The notes under the pieces: generated by a model
Seen by the model: the letters and a program-made list of their open reading frames with translations, nothing else
What the model was told of the DNA's origin: nothing
Database searches by the model: none
In this document: positions 49,560 to 61,400 of the stretch, piece after piece
Layout of the letters: each line of letters opens with the position of its first letter
Position numbering within the stretch: position 1 is the stretch's first letter
Made by a program: the position numbers and the translations under genes
Assembly (NCBI GenBank): GCA_964019055.1
Contig: OZ025217.1
Span: 10,119,755 to 10,183,754 of the forward strand
Origin: Anthopleura xanthogrammica
Lineage: Eukaryota; Cnidaria; Anthozoa; Actiniaria; Actiniidae
Direction of reading: 5' to 3'
Length of the DNA stretch: 64,000 bases

Positions 49560-50900
49560 TTGGTCAAAATCGATCAAAACCATGGGCTATAGTCCATGCT
49601 TTTTGCCTAAAAATGGCCAAAAATGACCTTTTTTGCATTGTTGAGAAATGATGCATCATTTTTTAAAAGGTATAAAAATAAGTCAAAATCGATCAAAACC
49701 ATGGGCTATAGTCCATGCTTTTTGCCTAAAAATGGCCAAAAATGACCTTTTTTGCATTGTTGAGAAATGATGCATCATTTTTTAAAAGGTATAAAAATAA
49801 GTCAAAATCGATCAAAACCATGGGCTATAGTCCATGCTTTTTGCCTAAAAATGGCCAAAAATGACCTTTTTTGCATTGTTGAGAAATGATGCATCATTTT
49901 TTAAAAGGTATAAAAATAAGTCAAAATCGATCAAAACCATGGGCTATAGTCCATGCTTTTTGCCTAAAAATGGCCAAAAATGACCTTTTTTGCATTGTTG
50001 AGAAATGATGCATCATTTTTTAAAAGGTATAAAAATAAGTCAAAATCGATGAAAACCATGGGCTATAGTCCATGCTTTTTGCCTAAAAATGGCCAAAAAT
50101 GACCTTTTTTGCATTGTTGAGAAATGATGCATCATTTTTTAAAAGGTATAAAAATAAGTCAAAATCGATCAAAACCATGGGCTATAGTCCATGCTTTTTG
50201 CCTAAAAATGGCCAAAAATGACCTTTTTTGCATTGTTGAGAAATGATGCATCATTTTTTAAAAGGTATAAAAATAAGTCAAAATCGATCAAAACCATGGG
50301 CTATAGTCCATGCTTTTTGCCTAAAAATGGCCAAAAATGACCTTTTTTGCATTGTTGAGAAATGATGCATCATTTTTTAAAAGGTATAAAAATAAGTCAA
50401 AATCGATCAAAACCATGGGCTATAGTCCATGCTTTTTGCCTAAAAATGGCCAAAAATGACCTTTTTTGCATTGTTGAGAAATGATGCATCATTTTTTAAA
50501 AGGTATAAAAATAAGTCAAAATCGATCAAAACCATGGGCTATAGTCCATGCTTTTTGCCTAAAAATGGCCAAAAATGACCTTTTTTGCATTGTTGAGAAA
50601 TGATGCATCATTTTTTAAAAGGTATAAAAATAAGTCAAAATCGATCAAAACCATGGGCTATAGTCCATGCTTTTTCCCTAAAAATGGCCAAAAATGACCT
50701 TTTTTGCATTGTTGAGAAATGATGCATCATTTTTTAAAAGGTATAAAAATAAGTCAAAGTCGATCAAAACCATGGGCTATAGTCCATGCTTTTTGCCTAA
50801 AAATGGCCAAAAATGACCTTTTTTGCATTGTTGAGAAATGATGCATCATTTTTTAAAAGGTATAAAAATAAGTCAAAAACGATCAAAACCATGGGCTATA
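49560..50900 (+). repeat. homogenised satellite block, 11 monomers of exactly 119 bp
   Basis: The word GACCTTTTTTGCATTG starts at 49625, 49744, 49863, 49982, 50101, 50220, 50339, 50458, 50577, 50696 and 50815, a constant 119-bp spacing. Only a few substitutions are visible between copies (for example GATGAAAACC near 50050 and CAAAGTCGATC near 50755). Confidence 0.95.
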
Positions 50901-51723
50901 GTCCATGCTTTTTCCCTAAAAATCCTCAAAAATGACCTATTTTGCATTGTTCATAAATAATAGATAATTTTTGAAAAGGTGTGAAAATGGGTCAAAAGCG
51001 ATCAAAACCATCGACTATGGTCCATGCTGTTTTCCTTAAAAAGGCCAAAAATGACCTATTTTGCATTGTTCATAAATAATGGATACTTTTTGAAAAGGTG
51101 TGCAAAATGAGTCAAAATCGATCAAAACCATGGGTCCATCCTTTTTGCCTGAAATGGCCGAAAATGACCTATTTCGCATTATATATAAATGATTCATCAT
51201 TTTTTAAAAGGTATAAAAATAAGTCAAAGTCGATCAAAACCATGGGCTATAGTCCATGCTTTTTGCCTAAAAATGGCCAAAAATGACCTTTTTTGCATTG
51301 TTGAGAAATGATGCATCATTTTTTAAAAGGTATAAAAATAAGTCAAAAACGATCAAAACCATGGGCTATAGTCCATGCTTTTTCCCTAAAAATCCTCAAA
51401 AATGACCTATTTTGCATTGTTCATAAATAATAGATAATTTTTGAAAAGGTGTGAAAATGGGTCAAAAGCGATCAAAACCATCGACTATGGTCCATGCTGT
51501 TTTCCTTAAAAAGGCCAAAAATGACCTATTTTGCATTGTTCATAAATAATGGATACTTTTTGAAAAGGTGTGCAAAATGAGTCAAAATCGATCAAAACCA
51601 TGGGTCCATCCTTTTTGCCTGAAATGGCCGAAAATGACCTATTTTGCATTATTCATAAATGATGCATAAATTTGGAAAAGGTGTGAAAATGGGTCAACAT
51701 CGATCAAGAGGAATATGTAAGGT

Positions 51724-52065
51724 GATCATCACCATTGCCATCATTATCACCATCTTCGTTACCACGACCACTGTCATCATCATCATCGTCATCCTCATCA
51801 TCACTATTATCATCATCATCACTATTATCATCATATTCATTACTATTATCATCATCACTACTATATCATCATTATCACCATCAAATTCTTCATCAACATC
51901 ATCATCATCATCATATTCACCATCATCACTATCATGATCATTTTCATCACTATGATCATCATCATAACTATCATCATCATCATCAGCGCTATCGTCATTA
52001 TGAGCAGTAGAAGCGGCATCATCAACATCATTGTGACCATCATAATCATGAACATCATCATCTTC
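51724..52065 (+). repeat. ATC/TCA trinucleotide microsatellite
   Basis: About 340 bp of imperfect (ATC)n directly abutting the right edge of the satellite. It opens frames rich in Ser, Ile or His depending on phase and Met-rich ones on the other strand; none is a credible gene. Confidence 0.95.
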
Positions 52066-52425
52066 GGTATGTCATTTTCGGCTCTCTAAACAAAAAATGC
52101 CTTTTAATTCAGTTTCAAAAATAAAATTCCTTCTTACAATGCGATACAATTTTGCTAAAAATAACACATGCAAACTATAAGATAATTTGTAACATTAAAA
52201 AATACCAAAAACACTTTCCAAAAACGAAGCGCCTAAGCACGAGCTTTAATGCTCACTCAAAAAATCCAATTAAGTTGTACAGAAATGTTGAGAGTTAAGA
52301 AAATAATTCGAAGCACATAATGCGGAATATAAAAGAAGCATCATTGATCAGAATAGATAAAGCAAGGACTTGTTATCCAATTTGCCCATACAAATCCTTA
52401 TAAAACTTTCGATTTTACATTTCAT

Positions 52426-52660
52426 CAAGAGAGTATGAAGTAAGAGAGCACATCTCCCATACATAGGTCTATCCCCATGAAAATTATTTGAAAATCTATT
52501 TTCAGCTTCGCACGCAGCCTGAACTGAATCAGGAATTCCATGATAAAATATTCCAGGCTGCACGAAGAAGCTAAAAATATCTACGCTAGGAGCTAAAAAT
52601 AGATTTTCAAATAATTATCATAGGGCACGGAGATGTGCTTTCTTACTTCATACTCTCTTG
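52426..52660. repeat. 235-bp foldback element
   Basis: The left arm (52426-52508: CAAGAGAGTATGAAGTAAGA, GAGCACATCTCC, TTATTTGAAAATCTATTTT) is complementary to the right arm (about 52592-52660). An inner pair, AGCTTCGCACGCAGCCTG against CAGGCTGCACGAAGAAGCT, is offset by a small insertion in the right arm. No coding capacity. Confidence 0.75.
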
Positions 52661-53090
52661 GTTTCCTACCATGTCTTCTGTGTCTGCTCATATTATGGGT
52701 CCAAACGTCGCCATTATATACTATAGAACGGAGAGGAACAGACATCTAAATATGCTCACTCCCTATTTTTTATGCCATTTTTCTCTCTCCTGCCTCCAAA
52801 ACACCAACTTAAAATTATCTTCGTAACAATTGAAATAAATCATTGATGTAAAGCTCTTTGGAATTTAACGAAAAAAAATAAAGAAGAAACAATATATATT
52901 TACTTAGGTAAGGTAAACTTTATTTCAACACGCTAACACATACAACAAACTGCTGATTTCCAATATGGGCGTGCATAAGAGAAATCTTAATTATGAGTCA
53001 TATAGTAATAATAGCGGAGCACCATACTTAAGAAAAAATGGTAATCCATCGAGTTGATTTTTCATGGCTTGATTACGTCATCACCTTGTC

Positions 53091-53160
53091 CATACATACA
53101 TACATACATACATACATACATACATACATACATACGTACATACATACATACGTCCGTCCG
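53091..53160 (+). repeat. CATA microsatellite
   Basis: About 65 bp of (CATA)n with two CGTA interruptions, ending CGTCCGTCCG. Confidence 0.95.
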
Positions 53161-54512
53161 TGTACCACTTTGCACAGGGTTCCCGCGCGCTTTGCTTACT
53201 CACAAATGCACAGAAAAATTGCAATAATGTAGTCAAAGATGGATCAAGAAGTATTTTTTCTTATTTTAGCAATGCGAAAAATACGTTTAATCGAAGTCAT
53301 GTCTGTCTTAAAGTGAACAAAAACAATTTTTCGACTTTAGCGACTTGCTAAAGAAGATTTAGCGAGGGAAAGCGAGGGAAGATTCTTAATCTTACGATGA
53401 AGTTTCGCGACTGAAACTTCAGTGAGAGAAAAAGTGGCCTGTAGACCAGAAAAACCTGATTATACTGCAAGAATGATATTTCAGTTCCGTAGAAAACACT
53501 TCATAGTAGGTAAATTCATTATTTTTAACTAATATTTCGTAAAAAATCGACAAGAAATGTGTAAATTAGCTGGAGAAACTCTCAGACAAGCCAAGGACGT
53601 TGGTTCGGCAAACATTGTCAGAAAAACTTGGATAGTTTGTCGTTTTTACTGCATTCTAGATTTTTATCATCTTTTTCTTCATTACTTGTGAACCAAAAAA
53701 GCGATATTTGAAGCTTTGATTTTTTGTTTTTGATCCCATTTCAAGAAAAAGGCTAAGACTTAGTAAAAAGACTTAGTTCTTTGAAAAAATATATTTGACG
53801 GCCAGCGAGCCTCACGCGAAGTCAAAACAAGATTCCAGTTTCATAATCATATGAATATTTTGACATTTTTATAGATAATTTATTTTAATGTTGAATGAAA
53901 TATGAAAAAGGAATACATATCACACCAAACATTTGCTATTTATCGGGCTTTTCCAGCTATTACTATTACACAATCGCAAAAATGATGAGCTTGTTTTTTT
54001 TTTATGGATAAGCTTATGTTTTTGTAAGATATTTCGCTCGATAATAAAGTTAAGAATAAATCTGAAAAAAAACTTTTCAAAGACCAACTTACTAACAATG
54101 AAAATTATTATCTTGCATTAATGAATATGTCTCTTTTTACTTGTGAAGTTCAAGTGAATGTAAGCTTTTAAACTTATCAGTAATATTTTTCGACAATTTT
54201 CAGTGTAGTTCACTTTCCACCTAAAAAACTTATAACTTTGATTACTAAGATTTGCTGAATAAAATCCTTTGTTCTATACATGTATTTATATGTTCTACAA
54301 TCTATAATTATTTTTCTTCGAATTGAAAAGTTTTCTAATGCTTTTGAAGGCTTAAAATAATGGTTTTTCTTTTAATTTTTCCTCCTGGATTCTGGTAAAA
54401 TCAAACGAAGTGGTAACGCTATAACCAGCGTTATGCCGCGTCACACAATTATCACGTTTTTAGCACTAAATATACTATTTATGGGAGCTCCGCTTTTAGG
54501 CAGTGCCTAAAT

Positions 54513-55640
54513 CTATATTAATAGATAATTTCTAGATCCTACCAAGACATATTCTGTTTTAGCTATGTTCAGGCTTAGCTTATTTTCTGCGAGCCAGGTT
54601 TTGATACTGTTCAGATCGTGGTTTAAAATGATTTGTGCTTCGGTTAATGACTTTCCCGCTACTGTAATATTAGTATCGTCAGCAAACATTCTAGGTGTTG
54701 TGAAACAAGAAAAGCGGACCCAGGATGGAACCTGTGGAATTCTACAACATATTCGTCCCTGATTAGAATAACTCCCATTTACCTGACATGTTTGCTTTCG
54801 ATCTTTTAAGTAAGAACTGAGTAGATTCAGAGAATTTCCTTTGACACCATAAGCCACGAGCTTAGCCAGCAGGATCTCATGATTTACGGTGTTAATTTGA
54901 AAATAAGATGATTGATTGATTGATTGATTGGTGTCAAAAGCCTTCTTGAGGTCAAGAAATACTACCAAGCTTAAGTTAAAGAGGCCACGATCCATGTTGA
55001 TATACCATTCATTAGTACAATCAAGTAAAGCTGACGCAGTTGAATGTTGACGTCCATGGGAGATTAGGTTTATTTTTTACCCTCTTTGATCTTAATGGAG
55101 CATGTTTGTCAAGAACTTCAAGAAATAAATTCCTCCATGTGATCCACATCGCATTAACTTCGCCTACAGATTCAACTTGTACCCAATGTTGTCTATTTAG
55201 GTCCTCCAAAAAATGTTCGGAGTCAAAAATTTTAAAGTTTCTTATTTCTATTTCCCTTATCGCTTTGGTTTTTGGAAGCACGGTTAATCTTACGAACCGA
55301 ATAAATTAAGCTATGATCACTAAATCCCACGGGTATAATACCTGAAAGTATTATCTTTTCAGGCGATGAAACTATACAAACATCAAGCAATGTACTTGTG
55401 TATTCAGTAATACGCGTGGGTTTATCGATCAGCTGTGACAATTGATAATGCTCCATAATTAGCGACAATTTTTTAGCGGGAGAGCTAGTATGTTCGAATA
55501 GATTAGCATTAAGATCACCTAAAATGTAAAATTCCAAATCTAGGTTATCTATTTGTTCTATGAGGCTTTTAATTTTGTTAAAAATTTCAACAGATGCGCT
55601 TGGGGGTCTATAAATAGTTGAGACAATGAATCTGCTTGAT
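54513..55640 (-). mobile_element. decayed non-LTR retrotransposon (LINE) fragment
   Basis: On the minus strand, from 55640 downwards, are remains of an APE-type endonuclease (TIYRPPSASVEIF, FYILGDLNANLFE, GFSDHSLIYSVRK) and the following linker (55021-55281). Then come parts of a reverse transcriptase (LVVFLDLKKAFDT, HEILLAKLVAYGVKGNSL, the catalytic FADD box in MFADDTNITV, LNIAKTEYVLVGSRN; 54513-54995). The frame shifts between pieces, a stretch between linker and RT is missing, and the segment between the PQ motif and FADD is damaged. It is inactive. Motifs resemble the CR1/L2/Jockey group; the clade is not certain. Confidence 0.9.
54909..54929 (+). repeat. TGAT microsatellite inside the LINE RT
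   Basis: About five TGAT units between the codons for KAFDT and VNHEIL of the reverse transcriptase relic. They add an NQSINQS-like stretch where active elements have none. Confidence 0.75.
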
Positions 55641-56747
55641 TAATAATTTATTGACTTCAAGTAGTTGTGTCAAAGCTCTCGCGGGCACTGTGTTTTTCAG
55701 GACGTCCAGTGCGGGTAACAACGATGGATTCTTGTTCAACGTTTATCCAGGTTTGTAAGCATAACATTTTCTTACTAGTACTGTTCCATGATTATCATAG
55801 ATTATCCCTTTTTTACTTCCTTAGCTATATATCTATTTTAATCTTGTCAATTTTGCTGTTTTTCATTTCTTTCTTTCTTCGAATTTTTGTTCAAAAACGT
55901 CGAGTCTCTTCTATGAGGGTTTCCACCCAAAAGCGTTAATCTTTGAAGACCTGAGTTTTAAGGAAATTTGACAAGAAATATCCACGGAAATACAGAAGGA
56001 AGAAAACCAACATTTCGAATTCCATTTTCACAATTTCCTCCTTGTCTTCATTTGATAGTGAGAATACGAAAACCGGACCAAAAAAGCGAGGTTGAGGTGT
56101 TTCCTTCCTGTTTTCAAACAACCGTACCCGCTAACCTTTTTTTTAGCGGCCGTTAGACTAACTTACCGTAGTTGGATTATTAAGAAATTTACGCAAAATA
56201 TTTTGAAGTTGATAATAATTTTAAATTTTAAGAAATTAACGTTAAAATAGTGGCGATAAAAAAACATTTTGAAAAAAATATTTTGCGTGCGATATGTTTA
56301 TTCATAAGTTCAGTGTTAAGTTTGGTTTATAAATTTTTAATAACCTTACTTGTTAATTAACTCATATTTTGAAACCTTGAAAGTTTTGAAGAGTTTCCCC
56401 CTTTTGTTTTTGAGACTGAATCTTTTATAGGAAACCACAATTTGTTTGCCTGAGTGCCTAATATTGTAGTTTTAGCACTTTTCTTGATATTTCAAATGGC
56501 GCGAGACATATTTTTTCAGAAACTTATTATCATGGTCGTTTTATGGTTAGATGAATAACAATGTCTAAAAGTTTCATCTGGATTGAATCATTTTAAAGTG
56601 TTCAAACTAAATAAAAAAGTTAATTAGCCTAAATTGCAATTCAAACTTGAAGGAGAGTGTTGATTAATTCCAGTACAATCATCAGTAACACAAAGCTTCA
56701 ATTGCATTCTAGGTTAACTTTATTTTTTATATATTTTTTAATATATA
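55641..56747. other. intergenic DNA without recognised gene
   Basis: AT-rich, with short open frames that show no motif. Some of the left part may be further LINE-derived sequence, but I cannot support it. Confidence 0.5.
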
Positions 56748-57181
56748 CAGTATGTTGCCCAGTTTCGTGACAAATTCGATAAAACGAATCAAAAACATAT
56801 TTTCTTACCTTTAACTTTATTTTGTTGTGAAATTTGAAGTACTAATCTTAAGTTGTTTCTTTGAGAATAAGCAACTTTAATGCCTAGTTTTCGAGCACAG
56901 GGCAATTCACTGCGCAGTGAAAATCAAAGATTTTCGTCGAGACAACTCCACTCACCTGACAAAAATGGCTCCTCCTTGACAAACACGTTCTTTAAAAAGA
57001 TCGCCAAAACATGCACTCCGAAGTTGAATGTTCGGCTTTCTTTCGGTTGTCTTCGTTTTCCGAAATATTAAATAGCCGTCGCTAAAAACGAGTTTAATTT
57101 GTAAGTGTCACGAAACTGGTACTGTCACGAAACTGGTACTGTCACGAAACTGGTACTGTCACGAAACTGGGCAACATACTG
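56748..57181. mobile_element. Tc1/mariner-like MITE, 434 bp
   Basis: Terminal inverted repeats start CAGTATGTTGCCCAGTTTCG on the left and end as the complement at 57181; about 25 bp match exactly. Both ends are flanked by TA (56746-56747 and 57182-57183), the target-site duplication expected for Tc1/mariner/pogo elements. Just inside the right end a 17-bp unit (CTGTCACGAAACTGGTA) is repeated in tandem, four copies including the TIR. No transposase is encoded; the open frame inside has no transposase motif. Confidence 0.85.
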
Positions 57182-58378
57182 TACCCAGGAATTTGAGCAA
57201 TTTTTTTTACTTGTAACACTAAACACTGGCCATTAAGACACCAAATTTACAGTAAACATGATTGTGGAAACCAAGTGACGTATAAACCTCGACTGCGCAT
57301 GACAGTTACGTACACACTTCTATCGATGTATAAAAGTCCATGTTCGTGACGTGTATGGTCGCTCTAATTCGACCAAAGGTTTGTGAATTATTCACGAGTT
57401 TTTTAAGTAGTTCAATAAACTCGTAGATCGTGTTTTATCAGGTCTAAAACCTGATAAAACACTCCTACTCGTTTATTAAACAAACCGTACGTAGAATCAA
57501 TACTGAAAGTATCGTATCAGGGGTAAGGTTACACTTTAAAGAAAAAAAGCCAGAAAATTAATCTTCTTTCCGGCAAAAAAATTCAGCTTTGTCTTCTAAA
57601 TTAAAGATCTAGAATGATCACCGATTATTAAACTTTAAGGTTTTCTTGTAAACTTAGCCGGAGAAACATCGCGTAAAATTCAAAATGATGAATTACAGAC
57701 GTATGCATGTTTTAAATAAGCATAAAGATCTTGATTATTAGAACTTCCTGTTTACAATTAGAAATACCAATTATACTAAAAGTTTCAATAACAAGTACAA
57801 CAAAACTTTATTATATGTTAGCTGACTTGTAGAGTTAATTTATACCAAATTTTCCGGATAATGCAAAAAGTGTTTAAAATTAGAACCACTTTGTTTTGTC
57901 ATTGACGACTGAGCATTCCCAAATATTTACAATTCAATGCAGACTTTATTTACATTCCCATGACACTAGAGAAAAACGTTTGCGCATGCGTGCCTTTCAG
58001 CACGCTTTCCAAGAATTTATAGAGTTTTAGTGAGAAAATAAATGCTTGTTTTCTCCGAGTATACAAAAAATTTCGTGTGTATACTTTTATGAGACCAAGA
58101 TAATGTGTTAATAAAGACAATATGAAAGAATGAGCCTTAAGTTTCAAGAACTGATCTTAAGTTTTGGCATTTTGTAAAGACTATTTTTCAGGCAAGTGTG
58201 AAAGTCAAATTTGCATATTTTTACAATAGCACGAAGACGCTTTTGACTAATTTGCATACGGACTTAGAGCATGCGCAGACGTTTTTCACGCGTGTCCATT
58301 CCCATAAAACAGGCTATATTCTATGTTAATTTACAGAATTAATTTACGATATTTCCTCGTTTCGTTATATTTGTACAG
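57182..58378. other. flank upstream of gene 2
   Basis: No gene recognised. It contains a foldback at 57411-57480 and a lone TATAAAAG at 57329-57336 that could be a TATA box but lies about 1 kb from the first supported exon. Promoter position unknown. Confidence 0.45.
57411..57480. repeat. 70-bp foldback
   Basis: A perfect 14-bp inverted repeat (GTGTTTTATCAGGT and complement) around a 5-nt loop near 57430-57464. It is extended by imperfect arms TTCAATAAACTCGTAG and CTACTCGTTTATTAAA. Confidence 0.7.
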
Positions 58379-58418
58379 CTTCTTTTACTGTTTTTATATC
58401 TGGTTCACCAAATACAAG
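58379..58418 (+). CDS. gene 2 candidate signal-peptide exon
   Basis: The acceptor TTTGTACAG ends at 58378 and the donor GTAAAA starts at 58419. The 40 nt encode [13 protein letters not shown] plus the first base of a Gly codon, in phase with the next exon. A stop lies upstream in this frame at 58340 with no ATG between, so a Met-bearing exon is still needed. An ATG at 58323 opens another frame across the exon, but its phase does not fit the next exon. Confidence 0.4.
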
Positions 58419-61400
58419 GTAAAATAATCATAATAAAAATAGATAAATGAATCAATATTAAGGACGTTCCCGGACATTTTTCTGTACACGCGCAACTTTT
58501 CAAATGAGCGAGAACGCCCGCCTGGAATTCTGATCAAATACACGAACGTCCTTACGAAATTTGCTTTTACAAGAAGTGATTCTTGGTCATTCCCAGTCTG
58601 TCCGCGGTATCAAAAATAGGGGTAATTATTTTAAACTTTAAAAAGATATTCTAGCTACCATCATTAATGTACAACATATATTGTTATCAAGAATTTCTAA
58701 TAGAGCAAGGAGAAGATTGACAGCGAATTCTAGAAAAAATCTACACATATTTATTTTATTTTATAGAGGGGGGGGGGGGTAGAAAAAAACACTAAATGGC
58801 CTCAAATCGCGCTGAAACTTAGCTAGAATATCGAAAAAGGTTGAAGCAGCGACTGAAGCAAGTTTTAAAGCAAAACATTTAATTTTTTTATCCGTATCCT
58901 AGCCCCCATATATGACCCTGTAAAACATGCACAGAAAGTTTGCTTGCACTGCCTGTGGACTTCATTTAAACGGAAATGACGTCACAACTCTTAGAAACGA
59001 GGCTCCATGGCTATAGACAGTTCTTTTCGAGAGAAGTAAAACATTCATGAAACCGATAAAAAAGCGAAATTACAGAACGTGTTGCATCATGGGGCTATTT
59101 TAGGGGACGATTTCATACTTATATGGCGTGTTTCTTGCTTGCTGATAGTGTAAATGATTTCTACATTTCCGGAAAGGCTAATAATACCGATTGCTTCATT
59201 AAATGGAAAAGAGGCAAAACAGCTGGAAAGGTGTATTGACAGTAGTTAGGAAATGTTAGTAAAGACTATGTTAACTTACATTGAAATTCTTATCTATTCA
59301 AACTAATTTCAACAGGTTACAACATTCTCGCACACTGGACACTCAATGGCACTGAACAAGGGATAACGTATGCATATCATTTGATCATTGTCTTTCTCTG
59401 TCAATCTGTCTGTTTGTCTGTCTGTCTGTTTGTCTGCGTGTCGCTATGGCTGTCTGTCTGTCTGCTTGTCTGAGTGTCGCCATGGCTGTCTGTCGAACTT
59501 CACTTAAGCCGAACGCATTGAAAACAATGGATAGTAAGGTTGTCTTCTTTGATGTCATTATAAGGTTCGGTTCATGAAAAGATTTGAATTGAGCTTTAGT
59601 ATTGACTGACTGACTAAATGACTGGCTGAGTGACTAATTGATTGATGGATGGATAGATGGATGGATGGATGGATGGATGGATGGATGGATGGATGGATGG
59701 ATGGATGGATGGATGGATGGATGGATAATTGAATGGATGGATGGATGGATGGATGGATGGATGGATGGATGGATGGATGGATGGATGGATGGATGGATGG
59801 ATGGATGGATGGATGGATGGATGGATGGATGGATGGATGGATGAATAGATGGATGGATGGATGGATGGATGGATGGATGGATGGATGGATGGATGGGTGG
59901 ATGGATGGATGGATGGATGGATGGATGGATGGATGGATGGGTGGATGGATGGATGGATGGAGGGATGGATGGATGGATGGATGGATGAATAGATGGATGG
60001 ATGGATGGATGGATGGATGGATGGATGGATGGATGGATGGATGGATGGATGGATGGATGGATGGATGGATGGATGGATGGATGGATGGATGGATGGATGG
60101 ATGGATGGATGGATGGATGGATGGATGGATGGATGGATGGATGGATGGATGGATGTATGGATGGATGGATGAATTGATTGATTGACCGTAAATTTTTACA
60201 GCCTTCACGGTGGACCTACCTTTGTCGAAGGTCGTTATCCAGGAACTAAAGCCATCAACTTCAACCAACCATCCAACTGCTTTGCACGAATTCCTAAAGT
60301 TGAACTTCGTGGAAGGAGTTTCACCATTGCAGCTTGGATTAAAACCAAAAACAGTCTTGCCAGAATCCAATCCATCTTCTCCGACTGGTACAGTCCATGG
60401 CAGTTTTATTTCGGAATAACCAAAACTAGTGGGAAACTTTCATTTCAGAGACATTCCAATGCACAGCCCTGGTTCACATTGAGAACAAACAAATCAATTG
60501 AGGTAGGCAAGTGGACACACGTTGCAGTCACATGGGACCAAAACGCAGGCATTGTGAAGCTCTTCATTGACGGTAAAGGAGACGAATCCAGAGTATTCAG
60601 CACAGCAACAGTATGGAAGCCTCCAATTAAAGACACGTACGAGATTGGCGATAATGGTCATTATGATAATCATCAGTTTCTTGGTTCCGTTATGGATTTA
60701 TACATCATAGAAGGAGTCCTGAACAGCGAACAGTTGAAATACCTGAGAGGTAAGAAATACGCCTGTGTTAAATAGAATTCAAATGTTTCCTACCAAATAT
60801 GTATGTAGGCAATGCATTGTAAGACCTTAAAGTTTATTTTCAAACACTGATGTAACTTTCAATTCAAACTTTGCAACTAACATGAAGAATGTAGATTCAA
60901 CATCTCCATCACATTACAGAATTGACGATATAACTCCTTTGAACCAATCACAGTGCAGCATTTCTACTCACCCAATAAGAATTAATTATCCGAGTAACAC
61001 AAATCTTGTTCTCGGCACTGAACGTCGGCACCTTCAATTATTCATACGAAATGTTCTCTAAGTTGCAGTATTCTATTTCTCAGGATTTCCACAGATCACA
61101 AGTTCCATCAACAACACAGTCGTGTATACCAACGAGAGAGTAACATGTAAAGGCATTGGTTCACCGACTCCATACATGGCCTGGGTACGCTCAGGATCAG
61201 TGCTAGTCAACAAGACGTCTACTGCAGAGATCACTATCAATGAGAATAATGGCGAGTACGTGTGTGTTGTTTCCAACCCAGAAGGCATCGAGAAATTGAT
61301 TGTCACGGCAAAAGGTAAGATCGACTTTGCTCGAGATCTCACAAAATGCTAATTACAAACTTCAGTTTCCAGAAGCAGCTACAGCTGAATTTTAGATTCG

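Larger units (their letters stand above)
34775..51710 (+). repeat. satellite array, monomer about 119 bp, about 140 copies
   Basis: About 16.9 kb of head-to-tail AT-rich monomers in one orientation. Conserved words in order: GGCTATAGTCCATGC, then CCTAAAAATGGCC, AAAAATGACC, TTTTGCATT, a variable GTTCATAAATAATAG or GTTGAGAAATGATGC segment, TAATTTTTG, AAAATGGGTC, AAAATCGATCAAAACCATG. Monomers differ by variant segments that recur in fixed order, which makes higher-order repeats. Short ORFs inside (for example minus strand 37161-37346 and its identical copy at 38582-38767) are products of the repeat and not genes. No gene, LINE or other insertion is seen within the array. Confidence 0.97.
52066..54512. 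other. intergenic DNA without recognised gene
   Basis: AT-rich. It holds a foldback at 52426-52660 and a CATA microsatellite at 53091-53160. The rest shows no ORF with a recognisable motif and no clear repeat. Confidence 0.6.

Noticed and set aside
34775..51710. CRISPR-like array
   Set aside because: Contiguous 119-bp tandem monomers without unique spacers, in an animal genome with introns; it is a satellite.
51735..52061. Ser-, His- or Met-rich open frames
   Set aside because: Products of the ATC microsatellite.
59558..60370. Long open frames rich in Ser-Ile-His-Pro or Met-Asp-Gly-Trp
   Set aside because: They are translations of the GGAT microsatellite; the only real coding part of the overlap is the LamG exon on the + strand.
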